NCBI GenBank assembly: GCA_015501605.1
Contig: JADNRZ010000008.1
Location: 1,736,001 to 1,800,000, forward strand
Length of the DNA: 64,000 nt
Source: Panaeolus papilionaceus
Taxonomy: Eukaryota; Basidiomycota; Agaricomycetes; Agaricales
Reading direction: 5' to 3'
Each line of letters starts with the position of its first letter. Positions within the stretch are counted from its first letter, which is position 1. The notes under the pieces were generated by a model. That model had not been told where the DNA came from. It ran no database searches and was given only the letters and a program-made list of their open reading frames with translations. The position numbers and the translations under genes were made by a program. Positions 33,073 through 43,860 of the stretch are shown here, piece after piece.

Positions 33073-35651
33073 CTACGGCTCATTGGCCGCTTCACTCTTA
33101 ACCAAGATGTTAATCAAGCCCAACATCATCTGCATTTCACCCACCACATAAACCTCAATCCTCTCATCATCAGGGTACCTCCCAATCACGACGTCATATG
33201 CCGCAGCGACTTCATCCACAAGCCTATCACCGTGCTGTACCAACACATCGAAGATGCTGTATAGCTCTTTGCCCACGGCGAGCGCGGCTACGAGGATGGC
33301 GTTGACGCAGTTTATTTTGATGGGGAGCTCTTGGATGGGCTCGTTGGTGATTTGTGTGCGGAGCTTGGGGGTGTGGGTGGTGAGGTATGTGGTGTATGCA
33401 ATGATGAGGGGTGGGGTCGTGGTGCCGGGCATAGCTGTACAAGCATCGTTAGCATTCAGTTCGAAATTGGGTAGCGAATGTGAGTACTGACGTGGTTTAC
33501 CAGTGATGCGCGTGCAATCCAGCTAACGATGCAAATAAAGTAAATAACACAGAAAGCAAATTGCTGAAGGGGGCGCTCTGAGGTTGCGGGTCACGGACTT
33601 TGATGCAGAGCCTACTCGTTGACCTTGGTAGTTGTAGAAGTAGATAGTGGATTAGAAATAGAATGATTTTGATGTCTTAATCTGAGTGAAGGAAAGGAAG
33701 CGAAAATTGTCTGTCCTTAAAACTATCCTAAATACATGGTTTATATATTAGAAGTAACTAACTAAAAGGGAGCTGAGGTTGTCATAAGCTGGTCATAAAC
33801 TACACATGAACTGGTCATACAACCAATTAACTGGTAATAAAACCCTAAAATATGAGGAGTGAAATGTAAAACTACAAAAGAATTGAATCGTAAAATGTAA
33901 CTAGATGTTGAAAGGTATGGGATAAAAGCAAAATGTGGAGGGAAATGAAGAGGGGATTTATGAGTGTTTGAGAAGGGGATAAATGTCGTCCTACGGGTTT
34001 TATGAGCGCTAAGTGCATCGACTCCACAAGTATGGGCTGGGAATGAATTGGTCACGAGAGGGAGCCGTGAGCTAAACTAATAGTTAAACTAAAGAGGTTG
34101 TGAAACGGAGGTCACATGACTACGGCTGTGAAACGGAGGTCATGTGATAAGGAAACGAGATGAACAATACTAATTGAATAATTACTACAATCCTATTCCA
34201 GGGTGTAGGGGCAATAGCTGCTCATCACCAGAGATGAAGTTGAACGGTGTTCCCCATCCGTGGTAGATATACGCTTCCATCGCTCCTTCTGTGGTGAACA
34301 GAGGCAGAAGCTTCCACACGAACTTGGTCAATGTGAGTCCTTTCGTTTGTGTGAGACACTTAGAACAACACCTAATAGTCACAAGAAAAAGGATATTCAA
34401 TCAGTAACGCCTCAAAACGCTAATAATGTAAAGAAACACTCACGTCACAATCCTATCAAACACCTGTACAATCCTCTCCTTGAACATATCCCTCCTCCCC
34501 TCCGCACGCTTCCCACCACAAACCAAGGCCCCAGCAACGGTCTCTGCCATCTCCCTACACGCAGACGTCTCCGGGAACCGATCCACACCCTCCCAGAATA
34601 ACTGCATCGCACTGATGATCACATTCAAATGCAGCTCTGTCGTAATCCGACTCGACTCGCCAGTCAATTCCCGGTTCTCTTTCATCGCCATACCCAAAGA
34701 CGCGAAGAGCGACTCTTTGGAGAACGAAGTGGAAATGTACCTACAGTAGGCTTCGCTGATTTTGGGACAAGAAGAGAAGAGCAAGGTGGGGTATATAGTG
34801 GATTTACCACCGCATTGGATGAACACGGATAGACAGAATGCAGTGTCGAGGATCATGTAGTTGGGGTGCTGGATGAAGAATTTGATCACCCGAGTAACCA
34901 CAGCATTCGATAGTGTGTCGGGGCCTCGACGGTCTTCACTGGCAATGGTGATAACGCCCTTCATGCTCCGGTAGAGATACCAATGCGTCAAGCGAATGAA
35001 CTTGGCATTGGTTTGGCCGTGGGCTTCATGGACGTGAGTAGCGTAGATATCAAGAATGGTGGGAATATGTTGAAAGAGTGCGACGACATTCATCAACTCC
35101 TTGCCATTGTTCCCAAGTAGTGTAGCTGGATGTCCAACCCCAACTCCTGATTTATCCACCTCGTCACCGGCGAAAAACGCGTAGATCTGATAAAGGAACT
35201 TGAACGCCTTCCTAATCAAATCGTTCTTGGTAGCGTTGAACAAATTCCTGTTCGACCCAATCTTGAGCATCTCATCGACGACAGTATTAACCAGCTCCGG
35301 AGCGTTGTAGAGGGTACTCTTCGAAGGGAGGAGATGCTTGATAGGCAGGATGCTGTTGCTGGGTGACTGGAGGTCCTCACGGACAATGGAGTAAACTTTG
35401 TCGAATGCGGGAGTGCAAAATGCGCAGGTGCCACTCCAGTTGCAGGAGCAGGCCTCTGGTGGTGCGGGTGAGGAAGAGTGTGAGGCAAGCTCCGTGTTCG
35501 GGGTGTCTGCGGCTGAGCGATTGAATTCGTCGTTGCTGCTCTCTGAAGAGCTTGGGGAAGAACAGTCGGGGGAGTTGGCGTCGATGATATTGTTCTGCTG
35601 ATTAACTACAGGGAGTCTATCTCCTATCGTGATGTGAAGAGTGTCCGCCAT
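33073..35651 (-). pseudogene. Gene A, copy 1: unrecognised ~570-aa protein (carries a solo LTR at a splice donor)
   Basis: Three exons by comparison with copy 2: exon 1 34,444-35,651 (ATG in a context identical to copy 2), exon 2 34,229-34,371, exon 3 33,073-33,434. The product has an N-terminal Ser/Pro-rich acidic segment, a short Cys cluster (CSCNWSGTCAFC), then a probably helical body (FLYQIYAFFAGDEVDKS, YMILDTAFCLSVFIQCG) and a conserved WKLLPLFTTEGAMEAYIYHGWGTPF segment in exon 2. I recognise no domain. A 724-bp solo LTR has landed two bases into intron 2; the donor is still GT, but the intron grows from ~66 to ~790 nt. It could still be spliced, so 'pseudogene' is tentative. Divergently paired with a P450 to its right. 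Confidence 0.6.
33504..34227 (-). mobile_element. Solo LTR, 724 bp, in intron 2 of gene A copy 1
   Basis: TGATGAGCAGC...GCGCATCA in the minus direction, with CCAG repeated on both sides (33,500-33,503 and 34,228-34,231). Contains a TATA box (TATATAAACC) about two-thirds through. It shares only the TGATGAGC start with the gypsy LTR at 13,756 and is otherwise a different family. Copy 2 of gene A lacks it, which defines its borders. Confidence 0.85.
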
Positions 35652-37856
35652 GATTGATTGTGATAGTAAATTGATGTTGAGAATAGTTGTGAAAAAGAAA
35701 TGAGGAATGTGGTGGAAGAGGTTCAAGATATGTTAAGAGGCGTGACGCGGTTGTGAGCATTTATATTACAACTGACAATGAACAATGGGACCTAAGAACG
35801 TGAGTATTTATTTAATTACTACAAACAGTAAACATTGCACCGTGACGGGCCCCTGAAGGTGAACTTCTCACGCGAATTGAGGCTGAAAATTGTTGATAGT
35901 TTCACTCAACGCAGTCAACAGGCCCGCTTCGTGATTCGACTCGATATACGACAAAGTTTGGATTAAATATTCGGAATTTTCTCCCTATAAATTCATACAT
36001 TTCCTTATGAACGCCTCTTTTTTGCCCATTGCGCTTGTGAGCGCCTATGACACACAACGCGTGGGAATGTTAAAATTGATGCCACGCAATATGTTAACGA
36101 TTTGATGTGATCATCCCATGCACATGTGCGCTCTGAGAACCAAGCATATGAACGTTGTACCAATCCTTCGATGTGAGTCTAGAGGTTATTTTCAAGCTCT
36201 TTGCATAGAAAACCTCATTTTACGAGCTTGCATCATAGTATGTGAGGAAAGCCAACCAATCAAATCAAATCAAAGGCGCAAGGACGCGAGTCTAGAATTG
36301 CTATAGTGGACAAAAAAGGGAGGAGGCATAGGCGGTTGTGATGGAAAAAACAAAGGGTTTAATCATAAAAACACAGGTTGTCATTTAACCTGGCTACTGC
36401 TTGGTGCTAGAAATTAATGATCATAACTGGCGATGACATCGTCTCTGTTATAGTACCGGTCTAAAAAGAGGGCTTGCCCCTTCCGCCTACACAATAATCA
36501 ACCATCTATTGCTACTAATGCTCCGAATTTCACCGTCTCAGTGCCCATAGACGTCAGGAGCACCCTCACGCTTCGGCCTAATACCCCCCAGCCGCGGTTA
36601 AGGTCCTCCACTTCCCCTCTCGAGCTCCTTGAATATGGAGTACGTGCCCAATGCCAGCATCCGAAGAATACTATTTCTGCCCGTTGGCCACTTCATCTGG
36701 GAATTTTCTACATTAAATGGGGCCCGATGGCGGCTTCCGAATAGCCTTGACACATTAAGGATTAGTTTTTCGCTGAACTCCCGATATTAACTTTTAAATT
36801 GCCTCGACTCCCTAGCAAATAGCATTTCTGTCTGCTCCGCTGCACCACACTATTACTTCGAATTCACGTCGAAGGACTTCTAGGACCAAAAAATGGTTCA
36901 ACATTTCGGTCTGACCATTATGTTATAACGATGACATTTATACCGTTCATGCTGTCAATCAAAACACCCGCCCCCGTACAAAGCCCCCTTGCGACACTGT
37001 CCCTATATACACCTGTGTCAGCATGCTGGTGCGTCGGTCCGCTGAGTACACCGACTTTTGAAATGATGTTGAACCGAGCTCAGCGGGCTGATGTCAGATG
37101 TCAGAAATCGAGTTAAGGCGACATCAGTGACACCAAATGTCAGTTGATGTCAGAGCGCGAGGTCAGCCCGACACCCAGCCAGAATATCCGCAAAACACCT
37201 GAGGCACCTCTGCCTGACCTCGTCTCGAGACCACACCCGCCTCAGAATATTGATTTTGATGAAATTTTTGGCTTCAAATCCGAGATTTAATTCATATATT
37301 GAAAAATAGCAGTTAAGTTGATTTTTATTAAGGTTGTGAAAACTGCTGTGACCTCCACGAAGAGGGTTGTGATGGGTTCCGAGCAGGAGCCGACATCATC
37401 AGTGCGTGAAGCGAAAAAAATCCAACCATGCGGTTCCCGTCAACGGTACTTGTACCAAGTAAATAGCCTCAGCGCTTCTCATGTGCTCTTAAATGATTTT
37501 TCAAATATCAATATAGCTTTTATGTCCATATTTACCTGTTAATCCAAAGAATATGTGCAGAAACGGTGATGTCTGAGAGACGTCAATGGCTGACCTTTTT
37601 TCGAGGTCTGGAGGATCTCAGTTGACGTCTACGTTACGTCTATTTGAGCTCAAATGCCAAATGTTGGTCGACTGCCATTTTGATGTCTTCGTGAGGTTCA
37701 TCCCTGAGGTCAGCCGGTGTTCGGCTGCCAACATCAAATTTATGTCAAGACCAAATGGTGGTGTACACCGAACCTCCAAAATAGTATTAAAACAGCATTC
37801 TGGCTCAGGTCGGATTTCATTTTTTTTTCCTCCTCCATTTCTGTTCACGAGCGACA
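35652..37856. other. Divergent promoter region between gene A and P450 copy 1, with probable transposon debris
   Basis: The ~110 bp next to gene A match the promoter of gene A copy 2 (an AT-rich TATA-like stretch, CGTCACGC..TCTT, CTTGAACCTCTTC..CCACA). The central part has no gene. From about 37,020 to 37,760 short motifs recur (GTACACCGA, TGATGTCAG, TGACGTC); none of this is present upstream of the copy-2 P450, so it is likely an inserted or decayed repeat. Confidence 0.45.
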
Positions 37857-39892
37857 ATGAACTTGATTAATGTGGCGGTGGAAGCCCTGCGTTGGATTGA
37901 CGCAGATGGTGACAACACGAGTCGACTTCTGCGCTCTCTTTTCATTCTTCTGGTCTACTATGGTACCTTGAGTTATTACCACGGAGAATCACGGAGGGTG
38001 TGTCGTGATCAGCGCAGTGTCTCCCACGATTATCGATACTAATTTATACTACTTAGCTCTCTCACATCCCGACGGCTGGCTACTCATTCCCTTGCTTGTC
38101 GTTCTTCAGCTCATTAAAGTTCCTTGTAACGGGATCACAAACCATGCTCAATGGAAGGCACAAAGTAAGTGTATAGAATTGGATCAAACGTTGATCATTC
38201 GTGTGTAGCATGGGGATAACAACTTTCGTTTCATAGTTCGGACCGATATTCAAAGTGCCAGACTTGACATCTTGGCTTGTAGTAGCCGCAGACCGAACTT
38301 TGATGGAGGATATCAGGAGGGCGTCAGATAAGGTGCTGTCCCAAACGGACTTTCTAGGAGATGTGAGTTTTCCACCAGTCACTTGTTAAAGTTCAAGTGC
38401 TCAGGTGTCTTTGTTCAGCTCCTGCAAGGCCCGTCTACCTTTGGGTCTTCTATGATTTTCAACGCCTTTCACGCCCCTGTCATCCGCGGCACCTTCACCA
38501 AGTTTATTCCTTTGATGTTCCCCGAAATTTGCATCGAGGTAAAAGAAGCATTCGGGGATGTTATACCCCAAACTGAAGGCAAGTGTCCATACACAGATGC
38601 CGTTTTGATGGGATCATAACCGTCGATCTATTTTTAAACGCAGAATGGACGAGCGTGCATCTCAAGGATACGACGACGCAGATTGTGGGACGCGTCACGA
38701 ATCGAACCTTTGTGGGGAAACCTCTATGTACGTATCCTCACTCGTATCTGTCCACGGCCCCAAATGCTGATATACTTGGTTTAGGCCAGAACAAAGAATA
38801 CATCAATTCGAATATCAAATTCTCCAATGACGCCGTCATGAATTCTTTGTTCGGTCGACTGGTGCCGTCATTTCTGCGACCGTAGGTATACTTATACACA
38901 CTATTCACTCGACTCTACTAATTCCGAGTTAGATTACTGAACTACTTCATCTTCGATATATCTGGCCAGTTGCGTCGGCATATGAAGTTAGTAACACCTC
39001 TCATTCGTGCGCGTCGCCGGGCAATAGTAGAGAAAGGAACTGACTATGAGGGAAAACCGGTATGTCCCGCCACCAATACCAACGAACCCTCTGATGAAGT
39101 TTACCTATTTAACAGATGGATCTGCTTTCCTTCCTCATTGACCACGCCAGAGGCGACACCGATGCACAGGATGAACAGCTCGCTCTTCATTTGCTTTTTA
39201 TCAACTTGGGCGCCATCGACGCGTCCTCAATGACCTATATGCACGCGATATATCATCTGGCGTCGAATCAAAATTACATGGATCTGTTACGTGCCGAGGT
39301 TGACGAGGTCATTGGGCGCTATGGGTGGACATTGGAAGCGATCAACATGTTGGTTACAGTTGACAGTTTCCTAAAAGAGTGCCAGAGGCTCCATCCTGCA
39401 GTTCACGGTAAGCTGATTGTATACCTTTGCGTCTGGAATGTCTAATTAACGCACCCCTTTATTAGCTAGTCTTTTCAGATGCGCTCTTAAAGATTTCACC
39501 TTCTCCAACGGCGTCACCGTCCCCGAGGAACAATCGTCTGTGCGTCCATCCCCGAAACTCACCTCGACGAGAACGTGTATCCCAATCCGCATCAATTCGA
39601 CCCCTTGCGATATCTCAAATTAGCCACTGAAGAAAGTCAAAACCACCCAGAGAGCAAGAAGAAGTATGAGATCCCAACTACCGGTCTCGACTCCCTCATA
39701 TTTGGATACGGAAGGCACGCGTGTCCTGGTCGCTTCTTCGCCGCCGTTGAGCTCAAGTTCATGATCGCGTATTTTGTCAGTCATTACGATGTGAAATTGG
39801 AGAAGGAGGGACAGCGTCCAGCAGACCTTGCATTTGGACTCACTTTGCTGGCTAACCCGTTCGCGAGCGTGTTGTTCAGAAAGCGGAAATGA
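37857..39892 (+). pseudogene. Cytochrome P450, copy 1 (frameshifted)
   Basis: Multi-exon P450 with an N-terminal hydrophobic region, FGPIFKVPDL, an I-helix LFINLGAIDASSM, the ExxR motif KECQR (~39,380) and a heme loop FGYGRHACPGRF (~39,700-39,740) holding the axial Cys. Exon borders follow copy 2, including a GC-AG intron after ...PQTE (38,579 on, AG/GCAAGT). One base is missing near 39,520 (ACCGTCCCCGAGG against ACCGTTCCCCGAGG in copy 2), which throws the heme-binding exon out of frame. The first intron's donor (GTCGAC) is also weak. P450s of this fungal type are ER-bound monooxygenases; the substrate cannot be told. Confidence 0.82.
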
Positions 39893-40265
39893 GGTTTGCC
39901 ATAGACCGGACGGACCTCTTGTTGTATTCTCCTCCGTACTTCATGTAGAGTGTGTAGACATGATGACGAAAGTTCGAAGATTCTAGTTAAATGTATGGAA
40001 GTCCTGCAAGACAAATTAATTTGCATGAATTAACATTGTCTGTGCTGCAGACCTGCTAACTAAAGTTAGAACTGATCCGGCAGACGCCGGACAGCAAATT
40101 GGGGTTCAGACGAAATACTGTTGACATTTTCGTTGCATGTATTTAAAACGTGGACCAGTCGAAAGCGTCCTAGACTGCTTTTAGCCTCAGGGCACTATTG
40201 CACCACCTACAGCTAAGGGATGGTAAGTTTTACTTCTAGAGTCATTTCTCTTAATCAAGGACGCT
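39893..40265. other. 3' flank of P450 copy 1; no gene seen
   Basis: Non-coding sequence leading into the foldback element. Nothing recognised. Confidence 0.5.
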
Positions 40266-40272
40266 GGCTTTG

Positions 40273-41473
40273 TATGGCAAGCCGTCTGCACTTTTATTAT
40301 TTTGGGGTTTTTCGTACACACATCCAGGTCAATAGTCAAAACCTTGTAAATATAAATATAAAACTCACATTTGATGTCAGTGGCACACAAATTTCGATAT
40401 TTTGAGTGTGTGTCACACAGATTCGTGTGTTTTTCTGTGTGTTGCACACAGATTGAGGTCTTCGAGCCCAAATTCTTGACGCACATCTGGGCGTATTGCC
40501 TAATAAGGTAATACGTCCAGATGTGCGTTGAAAAATCAGCTCGTCGACTTGAGTGACACACACATATCTGACCAGCACAATTTCAGTTGCATACATCCAC
40601 AAAGCCATGCTGTCGGACTTTAAAATGCGGCCGACGGCAATTTCGGCACTCTTATCAAGGATTAGATATTAGTCAACATCACTGAGACTCATAGTGCCCA
40701 CTGGGGTGAGATGATGAGTCGAAGGATGCTTACCCTTGGCTTACCCCTCAAACAGGACCTCCTGGAGGCCATTTTCGGGTATCCAGAGGAGCTCAGATTG
40801 TGTCTATAAGGTCAATTTATTTGTTCATGTGACATTTTACCTGTCCCAGGGGAGCGAGAGTGGTAGATACTGAACATTGTCAATACATCTCAACTGGGAG
40901 TGTGTAAGTTAGGGACCTTATATGAACTGCTAATTAACCTCCTGACCATCAAAATCTTCTGGAGGCCCTGTAATTATGCCTCAGAAGCATCTGAAAATAC
41001 TGCTAAATATCAGCGGAGAGGCCCTTCCTAGCAAACATCCACAGGCTCGAACATGCAGCGTGATCGAGTTGTTATCTAACAACTTGATTGGTAAGATTGC
41101 CGAAATTGCCGTCGGCCGCATTTTAAAGTCCGACAGCATGGCTTTGTGGATGTATGCAACTGAAATTGTGCTGGTCAGATATGTGTGTGTCACTCAAGTC
41201 GACGAGCTGATTTTTCAACGCACATCTGGACGTATTACCTTATTAGGCAATACGCCCAGATGTGCGTCAAGAATTTGGGCTCGAAGACCTCAATCTGTGT
41301 GCAACACACAGAAAAACACACGAATCTGTGTGACACACACTCAAAATATCGAAATTTGTGTGCCACTGACATCAAATGTGAGTTTTATATTTATATTTAC
41401 AAGGTTTTGACTATTGACCTGGATGTGTGTACGAAAAACCCCAAAATAATAAAAGTGCAGACGGCTTGCCATA
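40273..41473. mobile_element. 1.2-kb foldback element with 381-bp perfect arms
   Basis: Arms 40,273-40,653 and 41,093-41,473 are exact inverted copies (positions pair to 81,746), ends TATGGCAAGCCGTC / GACGGCTTGCCATA. The 7-bp duplication GGCTTTG flanks it (40,266-40,272 and 41,474-41,480). Each arm holds its own smaller palindrome of ~24-bp stems (ACGCACATCTGG.CGTATT, near 40,478-40,528), and several CACACAGA-type repeats. The 439-bp spacer has no transposase. Frames read through the arms are the same peptide on both strands and are not genes. Confidence 0.85.
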
Positions 41474-41480
41474 GGCTTTG

Positions 41481-41863
41481 GACCTTTGACCCGGAAGGTG
41501 AGAGATGATCTAATAGATACCTACATATACTTATCATTCATAAACGCAATAGAGTCTTTGAAGATAACCAAATTGTTTCGACAGCGTCAGGGTACCATGC
41601 TGGATGTTAATCGAAGCACCAATTCATTACAAAGCGCCCATGTGCTGAACACACAGCACACGCTGCACCTGCGTGTTTGTATTTTCGACAGTTCTTCATC
41701 ATCGATAATGCACTAGCCGATCATAGTTCCACTAATCTGAAACGAACGGCAGAAAATAGTAGGGGTATTCTTGAACTATATATTAGGTACAGGGGAGCCA
41801 GTCTCCTGCGTAACTGCACTCCGCAGCTAATCAGCTCACTTGGATACAACCACCACTCTGACC
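41481..41863 (+). promoter_or_regulatory. Upstream region of the tandem-G-domain gene
   Basis: About 380 bp between the foldback element and the start codon. No clear TATA box; no other gene seen. The foldback element ends within 400 bp of the start codon, so it may affect expression. Confidence 0.4.
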
Positions 41864-43860
41864 ATGAACGGTCCAGGATCCGTTCGTATTGTAGAGCCGA
41901 TGAGGCTGTCGAACATCAATAAAGAAGATATTGTTATTCTGTACGTATTATGAAGGTCCGCTGAAGATAACACTCGCTAATCGTGCTGCACGCACAACAG
42001 AGTCTATGGCACGACTGGGGTTGGGAAATCCACGGTAAGAATTGTTCATCTCATCTGTACAAGAAACTGGCGCTGATGCTGAAGTATCACCGCCTAGTTT
42101 ATAAAGTCTGCAACTGGCGGCAGAGCCACCTGGGTCACAATCGGCGACACGCTGGAATCGCAGACCTGCGAGATTGAATGCACCAGATTTTACATTTCAA
42201 ACCACGACAGGGGCATTGTGCTGGTGGATATGCCGGGTTTCGATGATCCAAAGCGTAGTAACGCCAAGGTATTGGATATTTTGTCTACGTGGTTGGTGGA
42301 ATTGTGAGTGTTGCATCATTCTTTGCACTGAATCGCATTGTTTATCATTATCCTTGCAAATTGTAGTTGGGAACGCGGAAACCTGATAAGCGGCATCATA
42401 TACCTGTACAGTTTGATGGACCCACGCTTCTCCCGAGGATCGATGGATGCCCTCAACATTCTTTCGAAGCTATGCGGCCTCGAAAACAGTTACTATATGA
42501 CCATTGTGACGACGTATTGGGACGAGATCGTAGAGTGCTCTGACGTCGATGCACACTCTGGAGCGCTAGAGCGTGAACAGATGCTCAAGGAAAGCACTTG
42601 GGCAGGCTTACTTCGAGGTTCTGGTCAGGAGGATGGCGCTCAATATGCACGCTTCGATAGATCGAACGGAGGGGCGGATGAAGCGTCTCTCAATATCATA
42701 TGGCGCTTGTTAGATAGGGTGTCTGGGAGGAGCTTGGGTTTTAGGTTGCTCTTGCAGCAGGAGCTCGAAAATGGCCTTTCTTTTCAGGATACCCAGGTAG
42801 GCAAGGTGGTCACCTGGGAAAGCACGAGCTTTACAGGGATCGTAATGCAAAGTGCCCGTACAACAACACAAATAGCCACCGACGCCATGACATACTATGT
42901 ACCATCTGTGAGCTTCTATTTTTGGGGTCCTCAACCACCCCAAGAACTAAAACCCTCAGACATTGGTCCTAGTGACTATGTCATTTGGTATGATGGGTAC
43001 TCCAAATTTATATCCAAATCATCACTCACACGAGCATTCTCTTTCCTTTTTCCAACCCTTTTAGGGTTTTTGGTCTTCTCGGTTCCGGGAGGAGCACCTT
43101 TATCACGCATCTCGCAGGCGACAACGCGCCAGGCATCAAGATCTCGCACGGACGTTGGGCAGGCACTCACACTATCGTATGTCTTAGGGTTTACATACCC
43201 GAGCTTGCGCGCTATGTTGTCCTTGCTGATACGCCATGTTTCCGCATGGCTGAGATTTCGAACGTTGAAGTGCTGAGCATGCTTGCAGGATGGTTGTACA
43301 GATGGTAGGTTCCGGTCCATTTTACACAACTCCGACCCCGATCTCATTGGTCTCAACTCAGGTGCCTCCAGGGGGTGTATCTGAAGGGTGTCATTCTCAT
43401 CCAGAGCATAGAACTGCCCCGATTACCCCCAGATGTGATCCCACTCATCTGCGCGATCTATGGCACAGCACAGTACGAATGTGTCATACATGTGACGTCT
43501 ATGTGGTCGAGAGTGAACGACGCATTGGGCAGAACCCACGAGGAGGAGTTGCGAAATATGTGGATTCGGACTGAGCCCCGCTTTGCCAACACATTATGCA
43601 CTCGTTGGTCGTATGACCCTCAGGACGGGCTCGAGAAACGTGAGATGGAAGCGAAGCGAATTCTCATCAAGCTCGTCAATCACATCGAGAGAGACTCGAG
43701 GCGAGCCGCCACTGGCATTGTGTTGCAGATACAACGGGAAATTTACGAAAGGCCCAGACCAAGTTCAAGTCCACCCCGGCGTCACTTCGATTTAAGATGC
43801 ACAAAAGCTGGTCGCATAGTGGAGTATGTCGACGGCTACGATGGTCGTGTATATTACTAA
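41864..43860 (+). CDS. Tandem G-domain (AIG1-like P-loop GTPase) protein, second domain degenerate
   Basis: Six exons (41,864-41,940; 42,001-42,034; 42,098-42,303; 42,367-42,987; 43,065-43,304; 43,362-43,860), all with GT-AG borders, give a fully open 558-aa protein. Domain 1 has Walker A VYGTTGVGKST (residues 27-37), G3 DMPG (81-84) and a G4-like TTYWD (154-158). Domain 2 has VFGLLGSGRSTF (314-325, the invariant Lys replaced by Arg), DTPC at 368-371 instead of DTPG, and TSMWS (438-442) with the base-specificity Asp lost. An intron falls just before Walker A in both domains (IVIL/VYG and YVIW/VFG), which points to internal duplication. Known relatives are fungal AIG1/Toc34-like GTPases, mostly uncharacterised; domain 1 probably binds GTP, domain 2 is likely a regulatory pseudo-GTPase. 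No transmembrane segment seen. Confidence 0.85.

Noticed and set aside
35651..35726. A 25-residue N-terminal extension of gene A copy 1
   Set aside because: It has no ATG and lies in sequence homologous to the promoter of copy 2; the ATG at 35,651 matches the copy-2 start.
40336..41410. Matching ~90- to 140-codon frames on opposite strands (starting MALWMYATEIV)
   Set aside because: They are the two inverted arms of one foldback element read in each direction, with no domain motif or supporting splice structure.
42797..42836. A 40-nt intron in exon 4 of the G-domain gene
   Set aside because: Removing it would shift the frame before domain 2; the unspliced reading is open and joins domain 2 in phase.
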